Assembly: GCA_030695925.1 (NCBI GenBank)
Contig: JAUYOH010000047.1
Location: 1-37,674 of the forward strand
From: Candidatus Omnitrophota bacterium
Lineage (GTDB): Bacteria; Omnitrophota; Gorgyraeia; Pluralincolimonadales; Pluralincolimonadaceae
Reading direction: 5' to 3'
DNA: 37,674 nt
Shown: piece after piece, positions 25,217-33,602 of the stretch
Layout of the letters: every line of letters begins with the position of its first letter
Numbering within the stretch: position 1 is the first letter of the stretch
The notes under the pieces: model-generated
What the model was told of the DNA's origin: nothing
Databases searched by the model: none
The model's input: only the letters and a program-made list of their open reading frames with translations
Position numbers and translations under genes: made by a program

Positions 25217-27834
25217 TGGAACTGATCACCACCCACGCGAACGCCGATTTTGACGCGCTCGCCTCGATGATCGCGGCGCGCAAGCTCTATCCGGGCGCCA
25301 AGCTCGTTCTCCCCGGTTCGCAGGAAAGGGCAGTCAGGGAATTTATGTCTTTAAGTGAGGACCTCGTAAAGATAGAATATGAGAGGGACGTCTCGCTTGA
25401 GAACGTAACCCGGCTGATTATCGTAGAGACGCGGCTGGCGAACAGGATAGGGCGAATGGCGCAACTGGTCGGGAAGAAGGGTGTCGAGGTCCATATCTAT
25501 GATCACCATCCCCGCACTTCGGAAGACGTCAAGGCGGAAAAAGATGTCTATAAGAAGACCGGTGCCACGACGACGATTCTGGCGGAGCTTATCAAGAGGC
25601 AAGGTATGAAGATAACTCCCCTTGAGGCGACTATCATGGCCTTGGGTATCTATGAAGATACGGGCTCCCTTACCTTTCCTACGACGACGATGTTGGATAT
25701 AGATATGGCAAGTTTTCTCGTATCCAACGGCGCGGACTTAAATCTTGTCTCCTCCTATTTAAAGCGCGAGTTAAGCGATAAAGAATTGAAACTTCTCGCG
25801 CAGCTTATCCAGTCGACCGAGATCCATGTCATAAACAGCGTGCATGTCGCGATCGCCGCTACGACAAGTGAGGATTATGTGGAAGACTTAAGCCTGCTCG
25901 CCCATAAACTGGAGGAAGCGGAGAATTATAACGTCAGTTTCATCATGGTCCAGACCAAGGACAAGGTGCAGTTTATCGCCAGAAGCAACTTGCCGTTTGT
26001 AGACGTCGCGAGGATCGCCGGCGTATTCGGCGGGGGCGGACACCATTCGGCGGCAGGCGCGGTCATACGGGACATGAATGTAAGCGAGGCCAGGAAGAGA
26101 CTGATAGAATATCTGCGTAGCCATATACGGCCTGATATAAAAGCGAAAGAACTTATCTCCTCCAAATTGCCCGAGGCAACTCCTGATGAGCCTGTCCGCC
26201 GCGTCAGGGATAAGATAGCCGGCTCGAATACCGAGTACGCGGTCATCCGCGACGGCAATCAGATAGCCGGCATCGCGGCGCTTAAAGACCTCGACAAAGC
26301 GATATCGCGGGGATTCGGGCATTCGCGTATCAAGGGCTATATGTCGGGCAAGATATTTCCGGTAAAAGCCGATACATCGGCCTACACGATCCAGGATATC
26401 ATTTATGAGAAAGGGGTAGGCTGCGTGCCTGTCTTCGACGGCGCCAAACTGCTCGGTATCGTCACGCGCTCCGACTTATTGCGGGCCTTTCACGCCAGGT
26501 TATTTGAGAAACCCCGCGGCAAGCCCTCAGGCCGCCTTTATACTTTAAATCTGACCTCTAAGATAAAGAGGTCTTTCCCGAAGAAGATGGCGGAACTTCT
26601 TAAGCTCATAGGCAGGACAGCCGACGATATGGAGTTCTCGGCCTTCGCGGTCGGCGGGTTCGTGAGGGACCTGTTATTGGGAGTAGAGAATCTCGATATC
26701 GACATAGTCATAGAAGGAAACGCCATCGAATTCACAAAACGCCTCGCGAAGGAATTTTGCGGATCGTATGTCTATCATAAGAGGTTCGGCACCGCGACCG
26801 TATTTTTTCCCGGAGGAAAATTCAAGATCGACGTGGCGATGACGAGGACCGAGATATATGAGCGGCCGGCCGCGCTTCCTACCGTGAAGTTCGGCCCTAT
26901 AGAGAATGACCTCTTCCGCCGCGACTTCACGATAAACGCGATGGCCTTTAAATTAAGCGGGCGCGGGTTCGGGGAATTGCTCGACCCCTTTAAGGGGAGG
27001 AGCGACCTCAAGGAAGGCAGGATAAGGGCTCTGCACGACCTTAGTTTCGTCGACGATCCCACTCGTATCTTCAGAGCCGGAAGGTTCGAGCAGAGGTTTG
27101 ATTTCAGGATAGAGCCGCATACCGAGGACCTGATAAAAAAGGCGGTGGGCCTTAAGATGGTCGACCGCACACAGAAGCAGAGAATAAGGGAAGAGATAAT
27201 AGCGATATTAAGCGAGGAGAAGCCGCTGAAGGCGGTCAGGCGCCTCGCGGAATTAAACGAATTGAGGTTTATCGCCCCGGGCCTTAAATTGACAAAGTCG
27301 ACCGTTAATTTATTCAGTTCCGTCGATGAGGCGCTGGCGTGGTATGACGCGGCGCGACTCAAAAGAAGGCACGGCGTAAACCGCTGGTTGATATATCTGG
27401 GGGCGTTGCTCGACGAATTGAGTTTAGCCGAGGCCCAGAAGATATGCGATGAATTCGTATTTATGAAGGCCGATTGCGCCAAACTCATCTCTTGCAAAAA
27501 AACGGCGGAGAAGACGTTGTCGTTTTTGAGCAAAAAGGAGAAATTAAAGCCGAGCCAGATCTATGATTGCCTCGAAGGCCTGTCTACGGAGGCACTGTTG
27601 CTTATGATGGCGAAATCGGCCTTCCAGACGGCAAGGCGCAGGATAATGGATTACCTGACAAAATATGTTAATATAAAATTAAGCGTGCGCGGAGATGACT
27701 TTACGAAAAAAGGGATACGGCCCGGCCCGCATTTCAGACAGGTGCTGAAAAGGACGTTGCATGCCAAGCTCGATTCGAAGATAAAGACAAAGGCCGAAGA
27801 ACTTGATTTTGCGATGAGGCACTTCAAAGGTTGA
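25216..27834 (+). CDS. DHH phosphoesterase - CBS pair - tRNA nucleotidyltransferase fusion
   Basis: A long 872-residue multi-domain protein. The N-terminus is a DHH/DHHA1 phosphoesterase (about 1-310: THANADFDALAS, IYDHHPR with Asp96-His97-His98, and FGGGGHHSAAGA). Two CBS domains follow (about 315-430, nucleotide-binding regulatory modules). Then comes a class II CCA-adding/poly(A) polymerase head (about 470-610: FAVGGFVRDLLLGVENLDID with the catalytic DxD, and RRDFTINAMAF) and its RNA-binding body. This architecture is known in several phyla; such proteins can be A-adding or full CCA-adding enzymes. Both tRNAs in this window already encode CCA, so the role here would be repair. It starts in the stop of the PagL-like gene and ends 1 nt before ylxP. 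Confidence 0.92.
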   Translation: MELITTHANADFDALASMIAARKLYPGAKLVLPGSQERAVREFMSLSEDLVKIEYERDVSLENVTRLIIVETRLANRIGRMAQLVGKKGVEVHIYDHHPRTSEDVKAEKDVYKKTGATTTILAELIKRQGMKITPLEATIMALGIYEDTGSLTFPTTTMLDIDMASFLVSNGADLNLVSSYLKRELSDKELKLLAQLIQSTEIHVINSVHVAIAATTSEDYVEDLSLLAHKLEEAENYNVSFIMVQTKDKVQFIARSNLPFVDVARIAGVFGGGGHHSAAGAVIRDMNVSEARKRLIEYLRSHIRPDIKAKELISSKLPEATPDEPVRRVRDKIAGSNTEYAVIRDGNQIAGIAALKDLDKAISRGFGHSRIKGYMSGKIFPVKADTSAYTIQDIIYEKGVGCVPVFDGAKLLGIVTRSDLLRAFHARLFEKPRGKPSGRLYTLNLTSKIKRSFPKKMAELLKLIGRTADDMEFSAFAVGGFVRDLLLGVENLDIDIVIEGNAIEFTKRLAKEFCGSYVYHKRFGTATVFFPGGKFKIDVAMTRTEIYERPAALPTVKFGPIENDLFRRDFTINAMAFKLSGRGFGELLDPFKGRSDLKEGRIRALHDLSFVDDPTRIFRAGRFEQRFDFRIEPHTEDLIKKAVGLKMVDRTQKQRIREEIIAILSEEKPLKAVRRLAELNELRFIAPGLKLTKSTVNLFSSVDEALAWYDAARLKRRHGVNRWLIYLGALLDELSLAEAQKICDEFVFMKADCAKLISCKKTAEKTLSFLSKKEKLKPSQIYDCLEGLSTEALLLMMAKSAFQTARRRIMDYLTKYVNIKLSVRGDDFTKKGIRPGPHFRQVLKRTLHAKLDSKIKTKAEELDFAMRHFKG

Positions 27835-27835
27835 T

Positions 27836-28117
27836 ATGATAGTCGGTATATTGACCGTAGAATTAAGGATACCTGAGAGCCTGTCCCTGAAGGATAAGCG
27901 GATGGTATTGAAGAGCATCAAGGATAAGATAAGGAACAGATTCAACGTATCGGTCGCCGAGATAGACGGACAGGACAAATGGCAGGCATCGGTGCTCGGG
28001 ATGGCGTATGTAGGGACACAAAAGGTTCATGTCGATCAGGCGCTGTCGAAGATAGTCGATTTCATCAAGGAATCCAGGCAGGCTGACCTGATAACTTACA
28101 ACACGGAGCTACTATAA
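27836..28117 (+). CDS. ylxP: DUF503 protein (YlxP-like)
   Basis: This 93-residue protein of the DUF503/YlxP family opens with MIVGILTVELRIPESLSLKD and has SIKDKIRNRFNVSVAEID, the family's conserved block. YlxP-like proteins lie next to rbfA in many genomes and have been linked to ribosome maturation; the biochemical role is unsettled. The usual upstream neighbours infB and nusA are absent here. The stop overlaps the rbfA start by 1 bp (TAATG). Confidence 0.88.
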   Translation: MIVGILTVELRIPESLSLKDKRMVLKSIKDKIRNRFNVSVAEIDGQDKWQASVLGMAYVGTQKVHVDQALSKIVDFIKESRQADLITYNTELL

Positions 28118-28473
28118 TGGGAGTAAGGCCGGAGAGAGTCGCAAGCGAGATGAGAGAACATATCTCAAGAATAATAAGTGAAGAGATTAAGGATCCGCGG
28201 ATAGGTTTTATCACGGTCACCAAAGTTGAAGTCACGCCTGATTTAAGGAACGCCAAGGTCCTTTTCAGTTTATTAGGGGGCAACGAGGAGAAGGAAGGGG
28301 CCCTCGAGGGGCTTAACTCGGCGTCGGGGTACATAAGAAAACTCTTGGGCGAGAGGATGAGGTTTAAATTCATCCCCGAGTTGTTATTCAGGCTGGACGA
28401 GTCCGCAGAGTATGTCATCCACCTCAACAAGATATTCGACAAGATCCATAAAGAGAAAGAGAATAAGGAATGA
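28117..28473 (+). CDS. rbfA: Ribosome-binding factor A
   Basis: A 118-residue RbfA, which binds the 30S subunit during 16S 5' end maturation and in cold adaptation. Conserved blocks: RPERVASEMREHISRIISEEIKDPR, FITVTKVEVTPDLRNAKV and SGYIRKLLGERMRFKFIPEL with FRLDESAEY. It overlaps ylxP by 1 bp and nrnA by 4 bp (ATGA), so all three are coupled. Confidence 0.96.
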   Translation: MGVRPERVASEMREHISRIISEEIKDPRIGFITVTKVEVTPDLRNAKVLFSLLGGNEEKEGALEGLNSASGYIRKLLGERMRFKFIPELLFRLDESAEYVIHLNKIFDKIHKEKENKE

Positions 28474-29444
28474 GCCTATCTAAAGTCGTAGACGCGATAC
28501 GCCGGCATAAGAGGTTTTTGATATCCGCGCATATAGACCCTGAAGGTGATGCCGTCGGTTCCCAATTGGCGATAGCGAGTTTGCTCAGGCGGATGGGGAA
28601 GAAGGTTGTGATGATAGATGAAGACCCGCCGCCGGCTTCATGCATGTTCCTGCCGCAGGTAAAGTCAATAACCCTGTACAAAGATTTGAAGGGCAAGGGA
28701 GCCGGGAAATTCGATTGCGCCGTTATAGTAGATTGCCCCACGCTCGAACGCATAGGCAGGGTAAAGGAGCTAATCACCGAGGATAAGACGGTCATAAATA
28801 TCGACCATCATGTAAGCAATGATATGTTCGGAGACGTAAACTGGGTCGACCCCAAAGCCGCCGCCGTAGGCGAGATGATATTTGAACTCTCCAAAAAGTT
28901 AAAGTTAGAGTTGGCCAGAGACGAAGCGGAAACGATATATTCGGCGATATTGATCGATACCGGCTCATTCAGGTATTCGAATACTACAGCAAAGACACAT
29001 ATGATAGCGGCTGAACTCATCAGGAAAAGACTGGACATGAACGCTATTTATGAGCATCTCTTTGAGTTGAGGTCTTTTCAGTCGACTTACCTGCTGGGTC
29101 TTGTTCTATCCGGCATAAAGAAGAGCAAGGACGGAAAGATTGTCTGGGTGTGGCTTACGAGACGGATGCTTAAAAAGTCCGGCGCCAGCTTTGACGAGGC
29201 CGAGAACTTTATAGGGTTACCGAGGTCGGTAAGAGGATGTAAAGCGGCGTTATTCTTTAAGGAGACGGAGAAGAGAGGGATTTTTAAGGTGAGTTTACGC
29301 GGCAAAAAAGATGTAGATGTCAATAAGATCGCCTCCAAGTTCGGCGGAGGCGGACATGCCCGCGCCGCCGGCTGCACCATTAAAGCGGCCAGCCCAAACC
29401 AAGCCGAGAAGATGATATTAAGGGAGGTCTCTAAAGCCGTTTGA
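28470..29444 (+). CDS. nrnA: DHH/DHHA1 phosphoesterase, NrnA-like oligoribonuclease
   Basis: The 324-residue protein has the DHH motifs: SAHIDPEGDAVGSQLA (about 19-34), DCAVIVDCPTLERIG, NIDHHVSND (about 110-118) and DTGSFRYSNT, and the DHHA1 motif FGGGGHARAAGC near the end. NrnA degrades short RNA oligomers and dephosphorylates pAp. The position between rbfA and truB is the standard one. It is a separate gene from the DHH domain fused to the nucleotidyltransferase two genes upstream. Confidence 0.93.
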   Translation: MSLSKVVDAIRRHKRFLISAHIDPEGDAVGSQLAIASLLRRMGKKVVMIDEDPPPASCMFLPQVKSITLYKDLKGKGAGKFDCAVIVDCPTLERIGRVKELITEDKTVINIDHHVSNDMFGDVNWVDPKAAAVGEMIFELSKKLKLELARDEAETIYSAILIDTGSFRYSNTTAKTHMIAAELIRKRLDMNAIYEHLFELRSFQSTYLLGLVLSGIKKSKDGKIVWVWLTRRMLKKSGASFDEAENFIGLPRSVRGCKAALFFKETEKRGIFKVSLRGKKDVDVNKIASKFGGGGHARAAGCTIKAASPNQAEKMILREVSKAV

Positions 29445-29445
29445 G

Positions 29446-30123
29446 ATGGACGGGATATTGATCGTTGATAAGCCGAGAGGCATGACTTCCCACGACGTGG
29501 TGGACTTTATCCGTAAGCATTTTAAGATAAAGAAGGCGGGCCACGCGGGGACTTTAGACCCGGCTGTCACCGGAGTCCTTGTCATACTGATAGGCAAGGC
29601 GACAAAGCGCTCTTTCGAACTGACAAGCGGCGACAAGGAATACGAGGCGACTATTACGTTGGGCAGGAAGACCGATAGCGGGGACGCCGAAGGAAAAGTC
29701 CTCTCCGAGTCAGACGCATCCAAGATAACCGAGGAAGACGTAAGGCATGTCTTTAAATCCTTTGAGGGCGAGATAGAGCAGGTGCCGCCGATGGTATCGG
29801 CCCTGCGGTATAAAGGGAAGAGGTTATACGAACTCGCCAGAAAGGGCAAAGAAGTCCCACGCGAGCCGCGGAAGATACATATTAAGGAGTTGAGAATAAA
29901 GAAGGTCGAGATCCCGAATATTGATTTTTCCGTGGTATGTTCAAAAGGGACTTATATCAGGAAATTATGCGACGATATAGGCGATAAATTGGGTTGCAAC
30001 GGATACATGTCTTACCTGCGGCGCGTGCGCGCCGGCGAATTTACATTGGATAAATCCGTAGATATGGATAAACTGAAGTCGTTTTCGAGAGACGAACTGG
30101 AAGGGTATATTTTGAAGGAATGA
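29446..30123 (+). CDS. truB: tRNA pseudouridine-55 synthase
   Basis: The 225-residue protein has the TruB catalytic block GHAGTLDPAVTGVLVI (catalytic Asp near residue 38), plus DGILIVDKPRGMTSHDVV at the start, YEATITLGRKTDSGDAEG and VVCSKGTYIRKLCDDIG. It makes pseudouridine 55 in the T-loop of tRNAs. The length is shorter than the E. coli enzyme (over 300), because the C-terminal PUA-like domain is missing or reduced to a short tail (SVDMDKLKSFSRDELEGYIL). It overlaps ribF by 4 bp. Confidence 0.95.
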   Translation: MDGILIVDKPRGMTSHDVVDFIRKHFKIKKAGHAGTLDPAVTGVLVILIGKATKRSFELTSGDKEYEATITLGRKTDSGDAEGKVLSESDASKITEEDVRHVFKSFEGEIEQVPPMVSALRYKGKRLYELARKGKEVPREPRKIHIKELRIKKVEIPNIDFSVVCSKGTYIRKLCDDIGDKLGCNGYMSYLRRVRAGEFTLDKSVDMDKLKSFSRDELEGYILKE

Positions 30124-31028
30124 GGAAGACTGTCGCGGCGATAGGGATATTTGACGGCGTACATTTGGGCCACAGGAAGATAATCAGGGCCGCCGTCATC
30201 GCGCGCCGCGCGATGAGCACGGCGAAGAGGATCGGAGGAAGAAGTGTTGTTATAACGTTTGACCCTCATCCCCTAAAAGTCCTTCGGCCCCATAAGCCGA
30301 TCCCCTCGATAATGTCCACGGCCCACAGGGTAAGACTTATACGTGAACTTGGAGCCGATGCCTGTTCGGTCATCAAGTTCACCAAAAAGTTCTCTAACCT
30401 CAAGCCGCGGGATTTTGTAAAGAAGATACTTGTCGACAGGTTCATGGTCTTGGAACTTTTTGTAGGGACTAATTTTGTTTTCGGGAAGGGTAACGCCGGA
30501 GATACCGCGCTACTGAAAAGGTTCGGTCGCGAATACGGATTTAAAGTCACCGTTGTCCCTTTGGTAAAGGTTGGCGGGAAGATTATTTCATCGACCACAA
30601 TCCGCGATCTGATCATCAGAGGAAGGTTGGCCGAGGCCTCGCGTATGCTGGGGCGTCCTGTCACAGTATTCGGCACAGTCGTAAGCGGGGCCAGCAGAGG
30701 AAGACTGCTGGGATATCCGACAGCGAACATAGACCCTCACCATGAAGCAATACCGCCGAGCGGTGTCTACGCCGTCCGGGTAAGACTCGGGAATAAAAAA
30801 TTCGGAGGCGCCCTCTTTATAGGCCACCGTCCGACCTTCGGCGAGAGAGAGCCGGTGATAGAGGCCCATATATTCGATTTCCGCTCGATGATATACGGGG
30901 AGGATATCGAGGTCACATTCGTAAAGAGGTTACGCGGCGTCAGGAAATTCGCCGGTCATGAGAAACTCGTCGAACAAATAAGAAAAGACGACGCATATGC
31001 ACGGAGGATTTTAAGCGGCAAGAGGTAA
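30120..31028 (+). CDS. ribF: Bifunctional riboflavin kinase / FMN adenylyltransferase
   Basis: The 302-residue RibF turns riboflavin into FMN and then FAD. The N-terminal nucleotidyltransferase has GIFDGVHLGHRKII (HxGH motif) and VVITFDPHPLKVL, and SSTTIRDLIIRGRLAEASRMLGRP leads into the C-terminal kinase domain with GRLLGYPTANIDP. It makes the ligand sensed by the riboswitch of the rib operon but lies outside that operon, in the rbfA-truB cluster as is usual. The start overlaps the truB stop. Confidence 0.96.
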   Translation: MRKTVAAIGIFDGVHLGHRKIIRAAVIARRAMSTAKRIGGRSVVITFDPHPLKVLRPHKPIPSIMSTAHRVRLIRELGADACSVIKFTKKFSNLKPRDFVKKILVDRFMVLELFVGTNFVFGKGNAGDTALLKRFGREYGFKVTVVPLVKVGGKIISSTTIRDLIIRGRLAEASRMLGRPVTVFGTVVSGASRGRLLGYPTANIDPHHEAIPPSGVYAVRVRLGNKKFGGALFIGHRPTFGEREPVIEAHIFDFRSMIYGEDIEVTFVKRLRGVRKFAGHEKLVEQIRKDDAYARRILSGKR

Positions 31029-31034
31029 TAATTC

Positions 31035-31068
31035 TTTACATTTAGAATTAATTATGATAATGTATAAC
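31035..31068 (+). promoter_or_regulatory. Possible rpsO promoter
   Basis: TTTACA (31035-31040) is followed by TAATGT at the 17-bp position and by a better TATAAC at 31063-31068 (22-bp spacing). The stretch is clearly AT-rich between two denser genes. A promoter before rpsO is common, but the elements are not ideal here. Confidence 0.35.
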
Positions 31069-31087
31069 ACAATAGGAGGTGAAATTA

Positions 31088-31357
31088 ATGACAATTGTGC
31101 AGGAAAAAAAGAAGAGCCTGATAGACAGCTTCAAGCAGAGTGAGAAAGACACAGGCTCGGCTCCGGTCCAGATAGCGCTTCTTACGGAAAGGATAAACCT
31201 TCTGACCGAGCACTTCAAAATCCACAAGAAAGACCGCCATTCTCGCCACGGGCTTCTAAAGCTTGTAAGCCAGAGGCGCAAGCTCTTGGATTTTCTTAAA
31301 CGAGAAAGTTCCGGGCAATATCAGGAAATCCTGGATAAATTAGAGTTGAGGAAGTAG
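31088..31357 (+). CDS. rpsO: 30S ribosomal protein S15
   Basis: 89 residues, the exact usual length of S15, which binds the 16S central domain early in assembly. Conserved blocks: DTGSAPVQIALLTERINLLT, HFKIHKKDRHSRHGLLKLV and QRRKLLDFLK. ATG 31088 is preceded by AGGAGGTGA (31074-31082), a near-perfect ribosome binding site; the earlier in-frame GTG at 31079 lies within it and is not the start. pnp follows, the classical rpsO-pnp pair. Confidence 0.97.
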   Translation: MTIVQEKKKSLIDSFKQSEKDTGSAPVQIALLTERINLLTEHFKIHKKDRHSRHGLLKLVSQRRKLLDFLKRESSGQYQEILDKLELRK

Positions 31358-31420
31358 GCCTTTCATCTTTCTGCTGTGTTATCCGGTATAAAGATGAAGG
31401 CAGGCGGGGTTTTTTGCCTT
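31358..31420 (+). terminator. rpsO-pnp intergenic hairpin, attenuator or processing site
   Basis: GCCTTTCATCTTT (31358-31370) pairs with AAAGATGAAGGC (31390-31401) over 12 bp with one bulged T. GCGGGG and a run of six T (31410-31415) follow. The T-run begins 8 nt after the stem, which is loose for an intrinsic terminator. In other bacteria the rpsO-pnp gap carries the hairpin cut by RNase III for PNPase autoregulation; this may be the equivalent. Confidence 0.5.
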
Positions 31421-31450
31421 AATTGTCATTAATAAAAAATAAGAAAGAAA

Positions 31451-33598
31451 ATGATGAAAAAATTTGAGACCAAATTAGGAAGAAACGATCTGATACTTGA
31501 GACCGGCAGGATGGCCAAGCAGGCCGGCGGAGCGGTTACCGTCCAGTACGGCGGGACCGTCGTCTTAGTGACCGCGGTTATGTCCAAGGAGCCTTCCAAA
31601 AACGCGGATATTTCCTTTGTGCCCCTGACCGTTGAGTATCAGGAGAAGACATACGCCGCCGGAAAGATACCCGGAGGCTTTTTCAAGCGTGAAGGCAGGC
31701 CCTCTGAAAAAGAGGTGTTGACCGCCCGCCTTATAGACAGGCCGATAAGGCCGCTGTTTCCCGAAGGCATCGGCCACGAGATCCAGATAATGGCTTTGGT
31801 CTTATCCCATGACGGAGAGAACGATCCGGATATCCTCGCGATAAATGCCGCTTCCTGCGCGCTCGGAATTTCCGACATCCCCTTTAATTATACGATCGGC
31901 GCTGTCCGTGTGGGGATGCTCGACGGCGAATTTGTGCTTAATCCGACGTTCGCGGAGCTGGAAAAGAGCCCTATGGACCTTGTCGTCGTCGGCACCAAGG
32001 ATAATATCATAATGATAGAATCCGGAATGAATGAGGTGCCGGAAGACGTCGTTTTGAAGGCGATAGAATTCGGCCACAAGAATCTGATCTCCTCGGTAGA
32101 GCTGCAGGAAAAGATGAAGCGGGAATGCGGCAGACCGAAAGCGAAGGACATTATCTTTAACTCCGTTGACAAAGGCCTCTACGATAAGGTAAAAGAACTT
32201 TCGCTTAATAAGATCAAGGAAGTGGAACTGGCCAGCAGTAAGGAAGAGCGCGAAGAATTAATGGCTTTAATAGCGAAGAATATGGTTGAGGCGTTGGTGG
32301 TTGAGGGTTCGCCTTATACCGAAGGCAATGTAAAGGCGGCGCTGGTAAAGATAGAGAAGGAAGATGTGCGTCGCATAGTCATAGATAAGAAGAAGAGGAT
32401 AGACGGCCGCGGCTTTAAGGATATCCGCGAGATAACCTGCGAAGTCGGTGTCCTGCCGAGGACGCACGGTTCGGCATTATTTACCCGCGGGCAGACGCAG
32501 AGCCTTTCTGTGACTACGTTAGGTACCTCAGCTGATGAGCAGACGATAGACGCGCTTGAAGGCGAGACATCGAAGCCTTTTATGCTGCATTACAATTTTC
32601 CGCCGTTCTCGGTCGGAGAGGTAAGGCCCGTAAGAGGCCCGGGAAGGCGCGAGATAGGCCACGGCGCCTTGGCGGAGAGGGGCTTAAAGCCCGTTATGCC
32701 GTCAAAAGAGGATTTCCCGTATACCGTCAGGGTCGTCTCCGAGGTATTGGAGTCAAACGGCTCCTCGTCTATGGCAACGGTATGCGCCGGAACGCTCTCG
32801 CTTATGGACGCTGGTGTGCCGATAAAGGCGCCTGTGGGCGGTATCGCGATGGGACTGGTAAAGGAAAACGAGAAGGCAGTCATATTAACCGATATCTCCG
32901 GCCTTGAAGACCATTTTGGAGATATGGATTTCAAGGTGACCGGCACGGAGAAGGGAACGACTGCCGTCCAGTTGGACCTGAAGATAGACGGCATATCGAT
33001 AGATATATTGAAGGCGGCGCTCGAGCAGGCGAAAGAAGCGAGGATGTTTGTCCTCGAGAAGATAAAGGCCACTATCGCAGCGCCAAGGCAGCAATTGTCG
33101 CAATTCGCCCCGCGCATAGTCTCATTCAAGATAAACCCTGATAAAATCAGGGATGTCATAGGCCCGGGAGGTAAGGTCATACGCAAGATAATAGAAGATA
33201 CCGGTGTGACTATCGATATTGAGGACGACGGCACGGTAAATGTCGCTTCAAGCGACGGCGAAGCCCTTCAGAAGGCTTTGGACATCATAAATAAACTGAC
33301 CGAATCCGCGGAGGTCGGAAAGATCTATACGGGCAAGGTAAAGAGGATAATGCCCTTCGGCGCGTTCGTCGAGATTCTGCCCGGACAGGAAGGCCTTGTC
33401 CACGTCTCGGAGTTGTCCGATAAATACGTAAAGAACGTCGAGGAAATCGTGAAACTCGGCGATGAATTCCCCGTAAAACTCGTCGAGATAGATGAGCAGG
33501 GCCGCCTGAATTTAAGCAGAAAACAGGCGATGCCCGGCGCTGCCAGCAGCGAAGGCGGTAAAGAAGACCGCGGCAGGGACGAAAGGAGACGCAGGTAA
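31451..33598 (+). CDS. pnp: Polynucleotide phosphorylase
   Basis: The 715-residue PNPase degrades RNA 3' to 5' with phosphate and also adds tails. Two RNase PH domains (about 10-230 and 310-540; RPIRPLFPEG in the first, TVCAGTLSLMDAGVPIKAPVGGIAMGL in the second), a linking helical part, a KH domain (PDKIRDVIGPGGKVIRKII) and an S1 domain (GKIYTGKVKRIMPFGAFVEI). The C-terminus is a short charged tail. ATG 31451 is followed by a second ATG at 31454; the ribosome site is weak (AAGAAAG). Confidence 0.97.
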   Translation: MMKKFETKLGRNDLILETGRMAKQAGGAVTVQYGGTVVLVTAVMSKEPSKNADISFVPLTVEYQEKTYAAGKIPGGFFKREGRPSEKEVLTARLIDRPIRPLFPEGIGHEIQIMALVLSHDGENDPDILAINAASCALGISDIPFNYTIGAVRVGMLDGEFVLNPTFAELEKSPMDLVVVGTKDNIIMIESGMNEVPEDVVLKAIEFGHKNLISSVELQEKMKRECGRPKAKDIIFNSVDKGLYDKVKELSLNKIKEVELASSKEEREELMALIAKNMVEALVVEGSPYTEGNVKAALVKIEKEDVRRIVIDKKKRIDGRGFKDIREITCEVGVLPRTHGSALFTRGQTQSLSVTTLGTSADEQTIDALEGETSKPFMLHYNFPPFSVGEVRPVRGPGRREIGHGALAERGLKPVMPSKEDFPYTVRVVSEVLESNGSSSMATVCAGTLSLMDAGVPIKAPVGGIAMGLVKENEKAVILTDISGLEDHFGDMDFKVTGTEKGTTAVQLDLKIDGISIDILKAALEQAKEARMFVLEKIKATIAAPRQQLSQFAPRIVSFKINPDKIRDVIGPGGKVIRKIIEDTGVTIDIEDDGTVNVASSDGEALQKALDIINKLTESAEVGKIYTGKVKRIMPFGAFVEILPGQEGLVHVSELSDKYVKNVEEIVKLGDEFPVKLVEIDEQGRLNLSRKQAMPGAASSEGGKEDRGRDERRRR

Positions 33599-33602
33599 AG
33601 AA

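Noticed and set aside
25351-27533. Long minus-strand open frames opposite the fusion protein and other core genes
   Set aside because: They lie wholly inside well-supported plus-strand genes, have no family motifs or ribosome sites, and follow from the base composition of the coding strand.
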